NCBI RefSeq assembly: GCF_015710975.1
Contig: NZ_CP049783.1
Location: 3,014,001 to 3,078,000 of the forward strand
Direction of reading: 5' to 3'
Origin: Paenibacillus polymyxa
GTDB taxonomy: Bacteria > Bacillota > Bacilli > Paenibacillales > Paenibacillaceae
DNA length: 64,000 bases
Each line of letters starts with the position of its first letter. Positions within the stretch are counted from its first letter, which is position 1. Made by a program: the position numbers and the translations under genes. The notes under the pieces were generated by a model. That model did not search any database. It had not been told where the DNA came from and was given only the letters and a program-made list of their open reading frames with translations. Of this stretch, positions 53,597 through 61,733 are shown piece after piece.

Positions 53597-55246
53597 ATGA
53601 TGCTATTCAGCCATGTCAGCAACGTTCGCAGTATTACAGGGGCGGAAAAGCTGCTGCTGCAATTTTGCCTAGACGTTCGTACGTATTTCGATTGCATTCT
53701 GGTAACGCCTGGTGAAGGGCGGCTAACCTCAATGGCCCGCAAGCGTGGGATCACTGTCCAGATTCAGAATCTATTCATGCTGCATGGCATGTATACCCCG
53801 TACGAGGGATTGGCGCAGGATGCGGAGAATTTGCGAAATCATGTGGCGTACGCGCCGTTGCTCCAGATGCTTGGGCAAGCTCGGCCTGATGTGGTGCTGG
53901 TCAATACCTGTGTGAACGTCATGCCAGCTATGGCTGCCCAAGAGCTTAATATTCCGGTGATCTGGAAAATAACTGAGGTCATTAATCAAAATGCGCATAC
54001 GCCAGTTTCTGTCTCCATTATTGAGCGTTATAGCCAATGGGTCATCGGCATTTCGCAAGCGGTTATGCGTCCTTTGTATGGCGGGGGATTGACACGTCAG
54101 CATACGGTGTTGTCTCCATGTCGGGATATGGAAATGCCGTCTCCCAAAGAGCATGTGCTGGAACGGAAGAGGAAACGTGAAAAGCTGGGACTGCGGGATT
54201 TTCATATCTGCATTGGTTATATTTCATCCTTTATCTACGAAGCCAAAGGGCTGTTGCCTTTTGTCCAAATGGCTCTAAAGCTGTGTGAAACCAATTCGCA
54301 GTGTCGTTTCTGGATCATCGGCAGCTCAGTGGACTCCGAGTATTACGTAAAATGTGTCTCTTTGATTCGCCAGTCCCGTTATAGCCGCCGCTTCCAGTTC
54401 AGTTCATTTGAGGAGTCCGTCTCAACAGCCTATAGCGCAATGGATATTGTTGTGATCCCTAGCATGGTGGAGGAAGGCTTTGGTATGACGGCCCTGGAGG
54501 GTCTGGTTTACGGCAAGCCTGTAGTAGCCTTTGCTCAGGGCGGGCTTGTGGAATTGATGGAGGCGACTGGAAATACAGATTTTTTGGTAGAGCCGGGAAA
54601 CAGCGACATCCTGGCGCAAAAAGTAGGCTACCTGCTCGATCATCCCGAGGAAATGGAACGAATTGGTGTGCGCAACAACAGTGCGGCTACGCGTGTGTAC
54701 GGACCCGATTCCTACCGAAGCAGTCTGCATGTCATGGTCAGTCAATGGGTATGTCATCATCCGCATTGGTTCCCATTGATTCAGCAGCCGGGTGGACCGG
54801 TATGGACGAGGGAAAGCGAAGGACTGCGTCAGGTCACTGCTATACCTGAGGCTTATGCCCACACTGTTCGAGAATTTCCCGAATCGGTGGTTAATCAACT
54901 GCCGGTGCTGGGCCTGCCGCCAATTGAATATGCAGCTATTCAGGGCTTGCCACAACCAGCTCCCCCTTTGCCTGAGGCACCATCTGAGTTGCCTCGCCGC
55001 AAGCGTAGTATTCGGGCAAGATGGCCAAAGGGACGCAAGCATACCAGACTGCGGAATCGAAGGTACAAGAGAAGCGCTGGCAGAAGCCGTCTCAAGAAAA
55101 TTCACGGGTCCCCGTTATATCGAAGATCCAAGTCCAAACAGAAGCTCAAGCGGAAACTCAAACTCCTGTCACGGCGATCCAAAGCGCACAAGCAGAAGCG
55201 AGTCATACTCAAGGCCAGACAGCATTCCAAACAACGGTCCGGGTGA
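53597..55246 (+). CDS. GT4-family glycosyltransferase with a highly basic C-terminal tail; possible ATC start
   Basis: A GT-B enzyme of about 549 residues. The N-terminal MMLFSHVSNVRSITGAEKLLLQF and donor domain HICIGYISSFIYEAKGLLPFV and VVIPSMVEEGFGMTALEGLVYGKPVVAFAQGG are family blocks. Residues beyond about 400 include a Pro-rich linker and a tail of some 80 residues rich in Lys/Arg (RRKRSIRARWPKGRK, KQKLKRKLKLLSRRSK). GGAGGTGA (53571-53578) would best serve an ATC codon at 53585 giving IKPKMMLFSHVSN; ATG 53597 is 21 bases away from the SD core. Another frame is open across the tail. Confidence 0.8.
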   Translation: MMLFSHVSNVRSITGAEKLLLQFCLDVRTYFDCILVTPGEGRLTSMARKRGITVQIQNLFMLHGMYTPYEGLAQDAENLRNHVAYAPLLQMLGQARPDVVLVNTCVNVMPAMAAQELNIPVIWKITEVINQNAHTPVSVSIIERYSQWVIGISQAVMRPLYGGGLTRQHTVLSPCRDMEMPSPKEHVLERKRKREKLGLRDFHICIGYISSFIYEAKGLLPFVQMALKLCETNSQCRFWIIGSSVDSEYYVKCVSLIRQSRYSRRFQFSSFEESVSTAYSAMDIVVIPSMVEEGFGMTALEGLVYGKPVVAFAQGGLVELMEATGNTDFLVEPGNSDILAQKVGYLLDHPEEMERIGVRNNSAATRVYGPDSYRSSLHVMVSQWVCHHPHWFPLIQQPGGPVWTRESEGLRQVTAIPEAYAHTVREFPESVVNQLPVLGLPPIEYAAIQGLPQPAPPLPEAPSELPRRKRSIRARWPKGRKHTRLRNRRYKRSAGRSRLKKIHGSPLYRRSKSKQKLKRKLKLLSRRSKAHKQKRVILKARQHSKQRSG

Positions 55247-55367
55247 ACATACACCGGACCGTTGAGATGAACGTTTAGCCGGAGCACAGCCAGTCTGCTG
55301 GATGGCTATTATTCATTGAACTCCACAGTTCTATGAAACAACGACAGCAAAGGTGGGTTCCAAAACC

Positions 55368-56459
55368 ATGAAAATATTGACCGTGCTCGGCACAAGACCG
55401 GAGATTATACGGCTCAGCCTGATTATTCCGAAGCTGGACCATTATGCAGATGAACATGTGCTTGTGCATACGGGCCAAAATTATACGGAAAGCCTGAGCG
55501 GACAATTCTTCCGCGAGCTGGGTTTGCGCGCCCCGGATTATGTGCTTCAGGAGAAAGCGGGAACGCTGGGCAAACAACTGTCTGCCATGTACTCGCAGAT
55601 GGAGGACATTTTAAACAAGGAACGCCCGGATCATGTACTTTTGCTAGGTGATACGAACAGCGCCTTATGTGCCCTGCTTGCGGAACGTATGGGTTACCCC
55701 GTTGTGCATATGGAGGCAGGGAACCGCTGCTATGATCTGGATGTGCCAGAGGAGAAGAATCGGCGCGTCATTGATGCGATTTCTACCATTAATATGCCTT
55801 ATACAGAGCAAAGCAAGCAGCATCTACTACGCGAAGGCTTTCCAAGCCAACGAATTATACTGACTGGAAATCCGATCTATGAAGTAATGCAACACTATGA
55901 GAAAGAGGTATCCGGCAGCGAAATTCTGAAAAAGTTAGGACTGTCGATAGGAAAATATTTCCTGGTCACTGCCCACAGAGCTGAAAATGTCGACCATCCG
56001 CCGCATTTGCTGGCTATTTTGGATGGTCTTAACCGGGTAGCCCGGCAGTTCGGGCAGCGTGTCATTTGCAGTATTCATCCCCGCACGGCCGCCCGGATCG
56101 CAAGCCACCCGCCGATCCAGCTTGATCCGCTGGTAGAATTCCACGAGCCGTTCGGTTTTTTTGACTTCGTTCTGCTGGAGCGACATGCCCGCTGCGCTTT
56201 GACGGACAGCGGTACCGTACAGGAAGAATGCTGTGTCATGGGGGTGCCGACGGTCACGATGCGTCGCACGACCGAAAGGCCGGAAACGGTAGATTGCGGT
56301 AGCAATATCGTGTCCGGTCTTGATGGCGAGGTTATAGCAAATGCGGTAGCCTTAATGACCGGGATAGCTCATAAGTGGCAATGTCCCGCAGGCTATCTGG
56401 CGGAAGATGTGTCGGATAAGGTAGTAAAATTTCTGCTTGGAGGGAAACGGCATGTTTGA
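55368..56459 (+). CDS. UDP-GlcNAc 2-epimerase-type enzyme (WecB/WbjD/WbvD-like)
   Basis: A non-hydrolysing 2-epimerase of 363 residues. KILTVLGTRPEIIRLSLIIPKLD, VHTGQNYTESLSGQFFRELG, LLLGDTNSALCALLAERMGYPVVHMEAGNR, PYTEQSKQHLLREG, VTAHRAENVD and LTDSGTVQEECCVMGVPTVTMR are the family blocks. The next two genes are a 4,6-dehydratase and an RmlD-like reductase, the three-enzyme set that makes UDP-L-FucNAc or UDP-L-QuiNAc, so it more likely acts as the last epimerase there than on UDP-GlcNAc itself. ATG 55368 follows AAAGGTGG. Confidence 0.85.
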   Translation: MKILTVLGTRPEIIRLSLIIPKLDHYADEHVLVHTGQNYTESLSGQFFRELGLRAPDYVLQEKAGTLGKQLSAMYSQMEDILNKERPDHVLLLGDTNSALCALLAERMGYPVVHMEAGNRCYDLDVPEEKNRRVIDAISTINMPYTEQSKQHLLREGFPSQRIILTGNPIYEVMQHYEKEVSGSEILKKLGLSIGKYFLVTAHRAENVDHPPHLLAILDGLNRVARQFGQRVICSIHPRTAARIASHPPIQLDPLVEFHEPFGFFDFVLLERHARCALTDSGTVQEECCVMGVPTVTMRRTTERPETVDCGSNIVSGLDGEVIANAVALMTGIAHKWQCPAGYLAEDVSDKVVKFLLGGKRHV

Positions 56460-57438
56460 AAACAAACGTATCTTGGTTACCGGCGGTACCGGCTCCTGGG
56501 GGCATGAGCTGGTTGCCCAGTTATTGCCGCGTAACCCCAAAGAAGTCATTATCTTTTCACGCGGAGAATCGAGTCAGGTTGCAATGAACAGGCAGTTTGA
56601 GGATGAACGACTCAGCTTCTGTATTGGGGATATTCGGGATAAGGATGCGCTGACTACCGCTTGCCAAGGAGTAGACTATGTATTCCACTTGGCGGCTCTC
56701 AAGCACGTACCTGTCTGTGAGGATCAGCCCTATGAGGCGCTCAAAACGAATGTCGTAGGCACCCAAAATGTAATCGAGGCCGCTGTCGCCAATCAGGTAA
56801 AGAAGGTCATATATATATCGACTGACAAGGCGGCCAACCCTTCCAATTTTTATGGTATGACGAAGGCGATTGGAGAAAAACTGATTGTTTACGCCAATTT
56901 GCTGAATAGTGATACACGTTTTGTGACGGTACGCGGCGGTAATGTTTTGGGTACAAACGGAAGCGTGGTGCATTTGTTCCAAAGCCAGATTCGCCAAAAG
57001 GGCAAGGTTTTCATCACAGATATGAACATGACCCGCTTCTTCCTGACCTTGCGTGATGCCATCAGTCTACTGTTCAAAGCTTCAGTAGAAAGCGTTGGCG
57101 GCGAAATTTTTATCATGACCATGCCAACCTGCCGTATTGTGGATTTGGCTGAGGTGCTCATTGAGGATTCAGGCGTGGAAAATGTAGAAATCATAGAAAA
57201 GGGCGTCCGTCCCGGTGAGAAAATACACGAGATTTTGATGAGTGACTTTGAAAGCCTGACAACGGTAGTATATGACGAGCAATATTTGGTCATTCTCCCG
57301 ACACTGAATATTCCTCAATTAAAGGACCGTTATAATCAGTGCCCTCCGGTATCGTTCAGCAGCTTTAGTTCGGAATTCAATTTGATGTCAAAAGAGGAGA
57401 TTCGAAGCATTCTCCAAAGCGGGGGGTTCATCAAATGA
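56452..57438 (+). CDS. UDP-GlcNAc 4,6-dehydratase / 5-epimerase (FnlA/WbjB/CapE-like)
   Basis: An extended SDR of 328 residues. RILVTGGTGSWGHELVAQLL is the NAD motif, DIRDKDALTTACQGVDYVFHLAALKHVPVCEDQPYEALKTNVVGTQNV is the family block, and the active site has TDKAANPSNFYGMTKAIGEKL in the place of the YxxxK loop. VTVRGGNVLGTNGSVV and ITDMNMTRFFLTLRDA are also typical of FnlA/CapE. Removal of water from C4-C6 and inversion at C5 start the pathway to UDP-L-6-deoxy-amino sugars. It overlaps the preceding stop by eight bases. GGAGGG precedes the ATG. Confidence 0.85.
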   Translation: MFENKRILVTGGTGSWGHELVAQLLPRNPKEVIIFSRGESSQVAMNRQFEDERLSFCIGDIRDKDALTTACQGVDYVFHLAALKHVPVCEDQPYEALKTNVVGTQNVIEAAVANQVKKVIYISTDKAANPSNFYGMTKAIGEKLIVYANLLNSDTRFVTVRGGNVLGTNGSVVHLFQSQIRQKGKVFITDMNMTRFFLTLRDAISLLFKASVESVGGEIFIMTMPTCRIVDLAEVLIEDSGVENVEIIEKGVRPGEKIHEILMSDFESLTTVVYDEQYLVILPTLNIPQLKDRYNQCPPVSFSSFSSEFNLMSKEEIRSILQSGGFIK

Positions 57439-58289
57439 AGCTGCTTATTTTGGGCGGGAACGGCATGGCAGGCCATGTTCTGGTTAAGTATTTTCAAAAC
57501 CAGAGCGGGTATAACGTGTTCTATACCACCCGTGATTCCGCAAATAAAGGCGGTCTCCTGCTGGATGTAAAGGACAGCTTTATGGTGGAGCAGCTGGTAC
57601 GGAGTGTACAGCCAGACGTAATTATTAACGCGGTTGGCGTACTCAATCAATATGCCGGGAAAGATCAGATTGCGGCATACCAAATCAATGGATTGCTGCC
57701 GCATCTTCTCCGGCAGACGGCGGACAGTATCGGTGCCCGATTGATTCATATCAGCACGGATTGCGTATTCGAAGGAAAGCGGGTTCCTGGCCTATATGAG
57801 GAGACAGATCAACCTGATGGGACAAGTGCCTATGCTTTGACGAAAATACTCGGAGAAGTAAAGGCACCACGGCATCTGACCATCCGTACCTCTATTATCG
57901 GACCGGAGATTCGGTCAGGCGGGATTGGCTTGCTGCACTGGTTCTTGCAACAGAGCGGAGACGTTGACGGATACCGCCGGGTCTTTTGGAACGGAGTCAC
58001 AACGCTGGAATTAGCAAAAGCGATACAAGTGTTGATGAATGAGCCGTTGGACGGACTCATTCATCTGGTTCACCCTGAACCGATCAGCAAGCATGATTTG
58101 CTGCTTCTGTTCAAAGATATCTGGAAGAGAGAGGATATTCGGATCGTGCCGAAGGATGAGCCGGTGCAGGACCGGACGCTTCGTTCTACCCGGGCCGATC
58201 TGCTCTACGATGTTCCTCACTACAGCATCATGCTGAAGGAGCTGCTGGAATGGACAGAAGCACAGCGGAACAACGTCGGCCAGTCATAG
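57435..58289 (+). CDS. RmlD-like NDP-sugar reductase (WbvR/FnlB-like)
   Basis: A 284-residue SDR. LLILGGNGMAGHVLVKYF is the NAD(P) motif, DVIINAVGVLNQY, HISTDCVFEGKRVPGLYEETD and SAYALTKILGEVKA (YxxxK as YALTK) are as in RmlD. It lacks the C-terminal cupin of CapF, so it resembles the WbvR type, which reduces the 4-keto intermediate to UDP-L-RhaNAc for epimerisation to UDP-L-QuiNAc. It starts in an ATGA overlap with the dehydratase stop and overlaps the next gene by 40 bases. Confidence 0.82.
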   Translation: MKLLILGGNGMAGHVLVKYFQNQSGYNVFYTTRDSANKGGLLLDVKDSFMVEQLVRSVQPDVIINAVGVLNQYAGKDQIAAYQINGLLPHLLRQTADSIGARLIHISTDCVFEGKRVPGLYEETDQPDGTSAYALTKILGEVKAPRHLTIRTSIIGPEIRSGGIGLLHWFLQQSGDVDGYRRVFWNGVTTLELAKAIQVLMNEPLDGLIHLVHPEPISKHDLLLLFKDIWKREDIRIVPKDEPVQDRTLRSTRADLLYDVPHYSIMLKELLEWTEAQRNNVGQS

Positions 58290-59248
58290 CCATTACCGGA
58301 GCGGCGGGCTATACCGGGATGCATGCCTGCCGCTATTTTGCAAAACTTGGCTGGGAGGTGGCAGCGCTGACTCGCACTGCCGCTTCTGCTACAAAATTGA
58401 CCTCACAGACTGAAAATGATGGGGATTTCAGCCTGGAAGCGGGCACACGTGGCTGTATTACACCTTATGTGTGCGACTTGCTCGACAAGAAACGTCTGGG
58501 CGAAGTGATTCGACACATTGCTCCGGATTATGTGCTTCACCTGGGTGGCAAAAATTCCGTACCTGAATCTTGGCAGAGTCCATTGCTATATATGGAATCC
58601 AATGTACTGTCCACCCTGTATCTGCTCGATGTACTGCGACCTTTCCCCCAAGCCAGAATTGTTGTTGCGGGTTCTCGGCTAAAGACGGCTTTACAGGCAC
58701 CATACCATCCAACGCATCCATACAGCCTTAGCAAAAGCATTCAAGAGGCAGTCGCGCTCTCGTGGGGCGCGCTGTTCGAGCAATCTGTCATGTTGGCAGA
58801 GCCTTGCAACCTGATTGGCCCGGGTCCATCCACCGGCTTTTGTGCATTACTCGCGGGGTATATCGTTCGGACAGAACGCATGAAAGAGCAATTCGTAACG
58901 GAGGCAGCTCCGTTTCGCGTGTCTTCCCGACATGCGCAGCGTGATTTTCTCGACGTTCGTGATGCAGTTCGCGCCTATGGCGTGCTATTGGAAAAGGGAG
59001 TGCCAGGCCGAATTTACTCGGTCTGCACAGGCCGCATTGTGGAACTGGGAGATATCGTGGAACGTATGGTTGCGCTGGCGAAAATATCTATTCCCATACA
59101 ATGGGGAGATATAGCCGAGCCAGCGGCAACGGAGGCATATCGGGCGCAGGAGCTGGAGGAGATGGGCTGGAAGCCGACCATACAGCTGGGGCAATCGCTG
59201 GAGGATATGATTCAATACCGCCGAGCTGGAAAGGAAGGAACGATATGA
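58250..59248 (+). CDS. NAD-dependent epimerase/dehydratase (NDP-sugar, GMD/RfbG-like)
   Basis: An extended SDR of 332 residues. IAITGAAGYTGMHACRYF is the NAD motif, PDYVLHLGGKNSVPESWQSPLLYMESNVLSTLYLLDVL is a family block, and PYSLSKSIQE provides YxxxK. Preference for GDP-, UDP- or TDP-sugars cannot be seen; it resembles the GDP-6-deoxy-mannose reductase/epimerase set. It overlaps the preceding gene by 40 bases with an RBS (AAGGAG) inside it. The stop overlaps the next start by four bases. Confidence 0.8.
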   Translation: MDRSTAEQRRPVIAITGAAGYTGMHACRYFAKLGWEVAALTRTAASATKLTSQTENDGDFSLEAGTRGCITPYVCDLLDKKRLGEVIRHIAPDYVLHLGGKNSVPESWQSPLLYMESNVLSTLYLLDVLRPFPQARIVVAGSRLKTALQAPYHPTHPYSLSKSIQEAVALSWGALFEQSVMLAEPCNLIGPGPSTGFCALLAGYIVRTERMKEQFVTEAAPFRVSSRHAQRDFLDVRDAVRAYGVLLEKGVPGRIYSVCTGRIVELGDIVERMVALAKISIPIQWGDIAEPAATEAYRAQELEEMGWKPTIQLGQSLEDMIQYRRAGKEGTI

Positions 59249-59961
59249 GACCAAAAGTAACGATCGTCATTCCCTTTTATAACTGTGCATATGTGGATCA
59301 GGCTTTACAAAGCGCTTTGGAGCAAACCTATGGGCCGCTTGAGATTATTGTCGTCGATGACGGGTCCACCACACATGTTAATATGCTTCAGCCCTATCTT
59401 CCCTATATACATTATTTGGGCAAGTCTAACGGTGGAACAGCCAGCGCTTTGAATCATGGTATCCGGCATGCCAGCGGTGAATATATTGCGTGGCTCAGCT
59501 CCGACGATACCTACCATAGGGACAAAATTAATAACCAGGTTTCTTTTATGATCGAACAGAGTGCATACATCTCTCATACTAATTTCAATTTCATCAATCA
59601 ACACAGCCAAGTCACAGCCTATCAAGCAGCTGCTGTATTTCCGTCCCTGACGGAGTTTTACCGTTTTTTCCAGCAGGGGAATCCGGTCAATGGATGTACG
59701 GTGATGTTCAAAAAGGAGCTGTTTGCACATATCGGTTTGTTCGATGAACTGCTGCCGTACACCCATGATCTGGATATGTGGTACCGAGTAATGCTGGCAG
59801 GATATCCATTTCCTTTTCTGAACGAGTCCTTGGTTAACTACCGCTGGCATGATGAAATGGGAACCAAAAAATATTGGCCTGCTGTGGAACAGGAGTACAA
59901 CATCACCCAAGCACGTTATCGAGATCGCTTCAGTCAGATGTTGGGCGGTTTATCCTCATGA
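59245..59961 (+). CDS. GT2-family glycosyltransferase
   Basis: A compact GT-A enzyme of 238 residues. VTIVIPFYNCAYVDQALQSALEQTYGPLEIIVVDDGST is the nucleotide-binding start, GEYIAWLSSDDTYHRDKI has the DD metal site, and FDELLPYTHDLDMWYRVMLAGYPF and YRWHDEMGTKKYW are later blocks. The start in an ATGA overlap follows GGAAGGAA. It is followed by a GT2 paralogue 27 bases later. Confidence 0.87.
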   Translation: MRPKVTIVIPFYNCAYVDQALQSALEQTYGPLEIIVVDDGSTTHVNMLQPYLPYIHYLGKSNGGTASALNHGIRHASGEYIAWLSSDDTYHRDKINNQVSFMIEQSAYISHTNFNFINQHSQVTAYQAAAVFPSLTEFYRFFQQGNPVNGCTVMFKKELFAHIGLFDELLPYTHDLDMWYRVMLAGYPFPFLNESLVNYRWHDEMGTKKYWPAVEQEYNITQARYRDRFSQMLGGLSS

Positions 59962-59988
59962 AGCGAAAGTTTGTCAGGGGGGATTGAT

Positions 59989-61188
59989 ATGGTAGATACG
60001 GGGATTGTTATGCCGCTGTACAAACAGGATATTGGTTATCTGCAAGCTGCGATCTCATCCGTACTAGCCCAGAGTTACAGGGCATTTCGCTTCATCATTG
60101 TGATTGACGGGGCGCCGGAAATGATAGAGCCGGCGCTTCACGCAGCAATGGGAGACCCGCGCGTTCAGTTAGTTACACTCCCTCAGAACCAAGGAGTATC
60201 CCATGCCCTTAACCGGGGATTCGATGAGTTGTTTAAAGATCCAGCGATCAAGTATGTGACCTGGGTATCCAGCGACAATGTGTATCATTCATCCTTTATC
60301 GAACGATTGCGGTGCGAGCTAGAGCGGGGGCCCGATTCGCTTGGACTTGTGTTCTCCACCTTCCGTCAGATTGACGCTGCGGGTAATCCGTTATACGACC
60401 AGCAGCATCAACAAGCGCTGATTCGGTACCAAAGTCAGCCGCATCACGAATTGTTGAACGCCAGCATTGTCGGGGTGTCATTTATGTACAAAAGCCAATA
60501 TGCCCGTCTGATCGACGGCTATCGGCTGCAACCTGTAGAGGATTATGATTACTGGCTGCGGCTGACCGAGACATGCAACATGAAATTCATCCCGGAGATC
60601 CTGATGGATTATCGGGTGGATTCTGCTTTTAGTGTATCGGCCAGCTTGCGCAGCCAAAAAGAACATCGACGCTGGCGGCATGCATTTCAAATCGCCAAAC
60701 ATGAGGCCAGGGCCCGCCGGGGTATCCCACTTGAAATGACCATTTTAATGCCTATTACAGATATGGCTCAAGCTGAGCCGTTGCTCGATAATCTGCTGGA
60801 GCAGCATTACAGTAATTGCATCGTGCGGTTGCTGGATATTACGCCGGAACAGGGAGCTTCTTCCTTTCTGGAAATGATGCTTGACCCTCGGCTAATCGTA
60901 ACGCCGAGACCGCATTATTCCGTCAAGGAAGCACTGATTCAGGCGATTGGTGAAACGACAACACGCTTTGTTGTATGCTTCGGTGTCAAACCTTATATTG
61001 CCGTGACAGATTTGTTGTATCTTACGGATTTATTGCGCCCTTTGCAGGATACACATGCCTTTTCCTACTATACAGATGACCACTCAACCATCGGCAGCGG
61101 CCGAGGGGTTCAGTCCGTTCCGCCGGAATGGAATTACGTGTATTATACCCACAGATTGCATCAGGCACTGGAACAGGGTGGCTTTTAA
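59989..61188 (+). CDS. GT2-family glycosyltransferase, two-part
   Basis: A 399-residue protein. The N-terminal GT2 domain has TGIVMPLYKQDIGYLQAAISSVLAQSYRAFRFIIVIDG, NQGVSHALNRGFDELF, VTWVSSDNVYH and PVEDYDYWLRLTE. From about residue 250 a second region begins with MTILMPITDMAQAEPLLDNLLEQHY, which resembles a degenerate second GT2 start without a clear metal site. GGGGGG precedes ATG 59989. Its 3' end overlaps a convergent small gene by four bases. Confidence 0.83.
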   Translation: MVDTGIVMPLYKQDIGYLQAAISSVLAQSYRAFRFIIVIDGAPEMIEPALHAAMGDPRVQLVTLPQNQGVSHALNRGFDELFKDPAIKYVTWVSSDNVYHSSFIERLRCELERGPDSLGLVFSTFRQIDAAGNPLYDQQHQQALIRYQSQPHHELLNASIVGVSFMYKSQYARLIDGYRLQPVEDYDYWLRLTETCNMKFIPEILMDYRVDSAFSVSASLRSQKEHRRWRHAFQIAKHEARARRGIPLEMTILMPITDMAQAEPLLDNLLEQHYSNCIVRLLDITPEQGASSFLEMMLDPRLIVTPRPHYSVKEALIQAIGETTTRFVVCFGVKPYIAVTDLLYLTDLLRPLQDTHAFSYYTDDHSTIGSGRGVQSVPPEWNYVYYTHRLHQALEQGGF

Positions 61189-61571
61189 ATAACAGGGGAC
61201 AGTGCCGGGATTGTGGTCAGCTCGGACTGGAGAACACGATGCTCCTGTACAACATTACCAAACTGATCCAGTCCAAAGTTGGAAAGCACAACATTGGCTG
61301 GAGCGACGGAGACTACGTTGTATTGCACCTCATAGGCAAGAACCCCTTGTATAAAGAAGGTCCGGCGTGCAATCGAGTTTGCGGGCAAATTAACCGATGT
61401 TACGTACAGTGGTGTCTTGGTATCCGGTACGAGTGAGAAAAAAATTTGGATGGTCACGGTTGCCGCGTTCACTGTGTCCTCATTGACCAAATTTACAACA
61501 ACATTGGAGCAGGCAGTACCAAAATCCCTTGTGTTTGTCATATATCCGGTTGTAAAAGCCAATAGAATCAT
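61185..61571 (-). CDS. Hypothetical beta-rich protein, late-sporulation promoter (unknown family)
   Basis: A 128-residue protein with no domain I recognise. It is rich in Val/Asn/Thr in an alternating pattern (NVVVNLVNEDTVNAATVTIQI; YVTSVNLPANSIA; ANVVLSNFGLD), as expected for a beta sandwich. GAGAGG abuts ATG 61571; a TTG at 61562 would give a better spacing. A SigK-like -10 (CATAGTATA, 61623-61615 on the minus strand) precedes it. It is the only minus-strand gene in the glycan block. It may be a spore-surface component. Confidence 0.6.
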   Translation of the reverse strand: MILLAFTTGYMTNTRDFGTACSNVVVNLVNEDTVNAATVTIQIFFSLVPDTKTPLYVTSVNLPANSIARRTFFIQGVLAYEVQYNVVSVAPANVVLSNFGLDQFGNVVQEHRVLQSELTTIPALSPVI

Positions 61572-61614
61572 CCTCTCAAAACAGTATGATGGAATCCCTC
61601 AATAGGGATGCTTC

Positions 61615-61623
61615 TATACTATG
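61615..61623 (-). promoter_or_regulatory. SigK-like -10 of the small beta-rich gene
   Basis: On the minus strand CATAGTATA, a full CATAnnnTA match, 43 bases before the ATG. No clear -35 AC at 16 bases. The leader then forms a short hairpin (ATCCCT-ATTG-AGGGAT). Confidence 0.4.
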
Positions 61624-61733
61624 AATCTATGGAGAGGAAAGCTTGTATGGTTGTCTGTAGGCTATACCGAAAAAAGTACATTTTGATAGAAGCACTTCAG
61701 GCATATCTATATATAATGAAGGGAATGCTCGCG

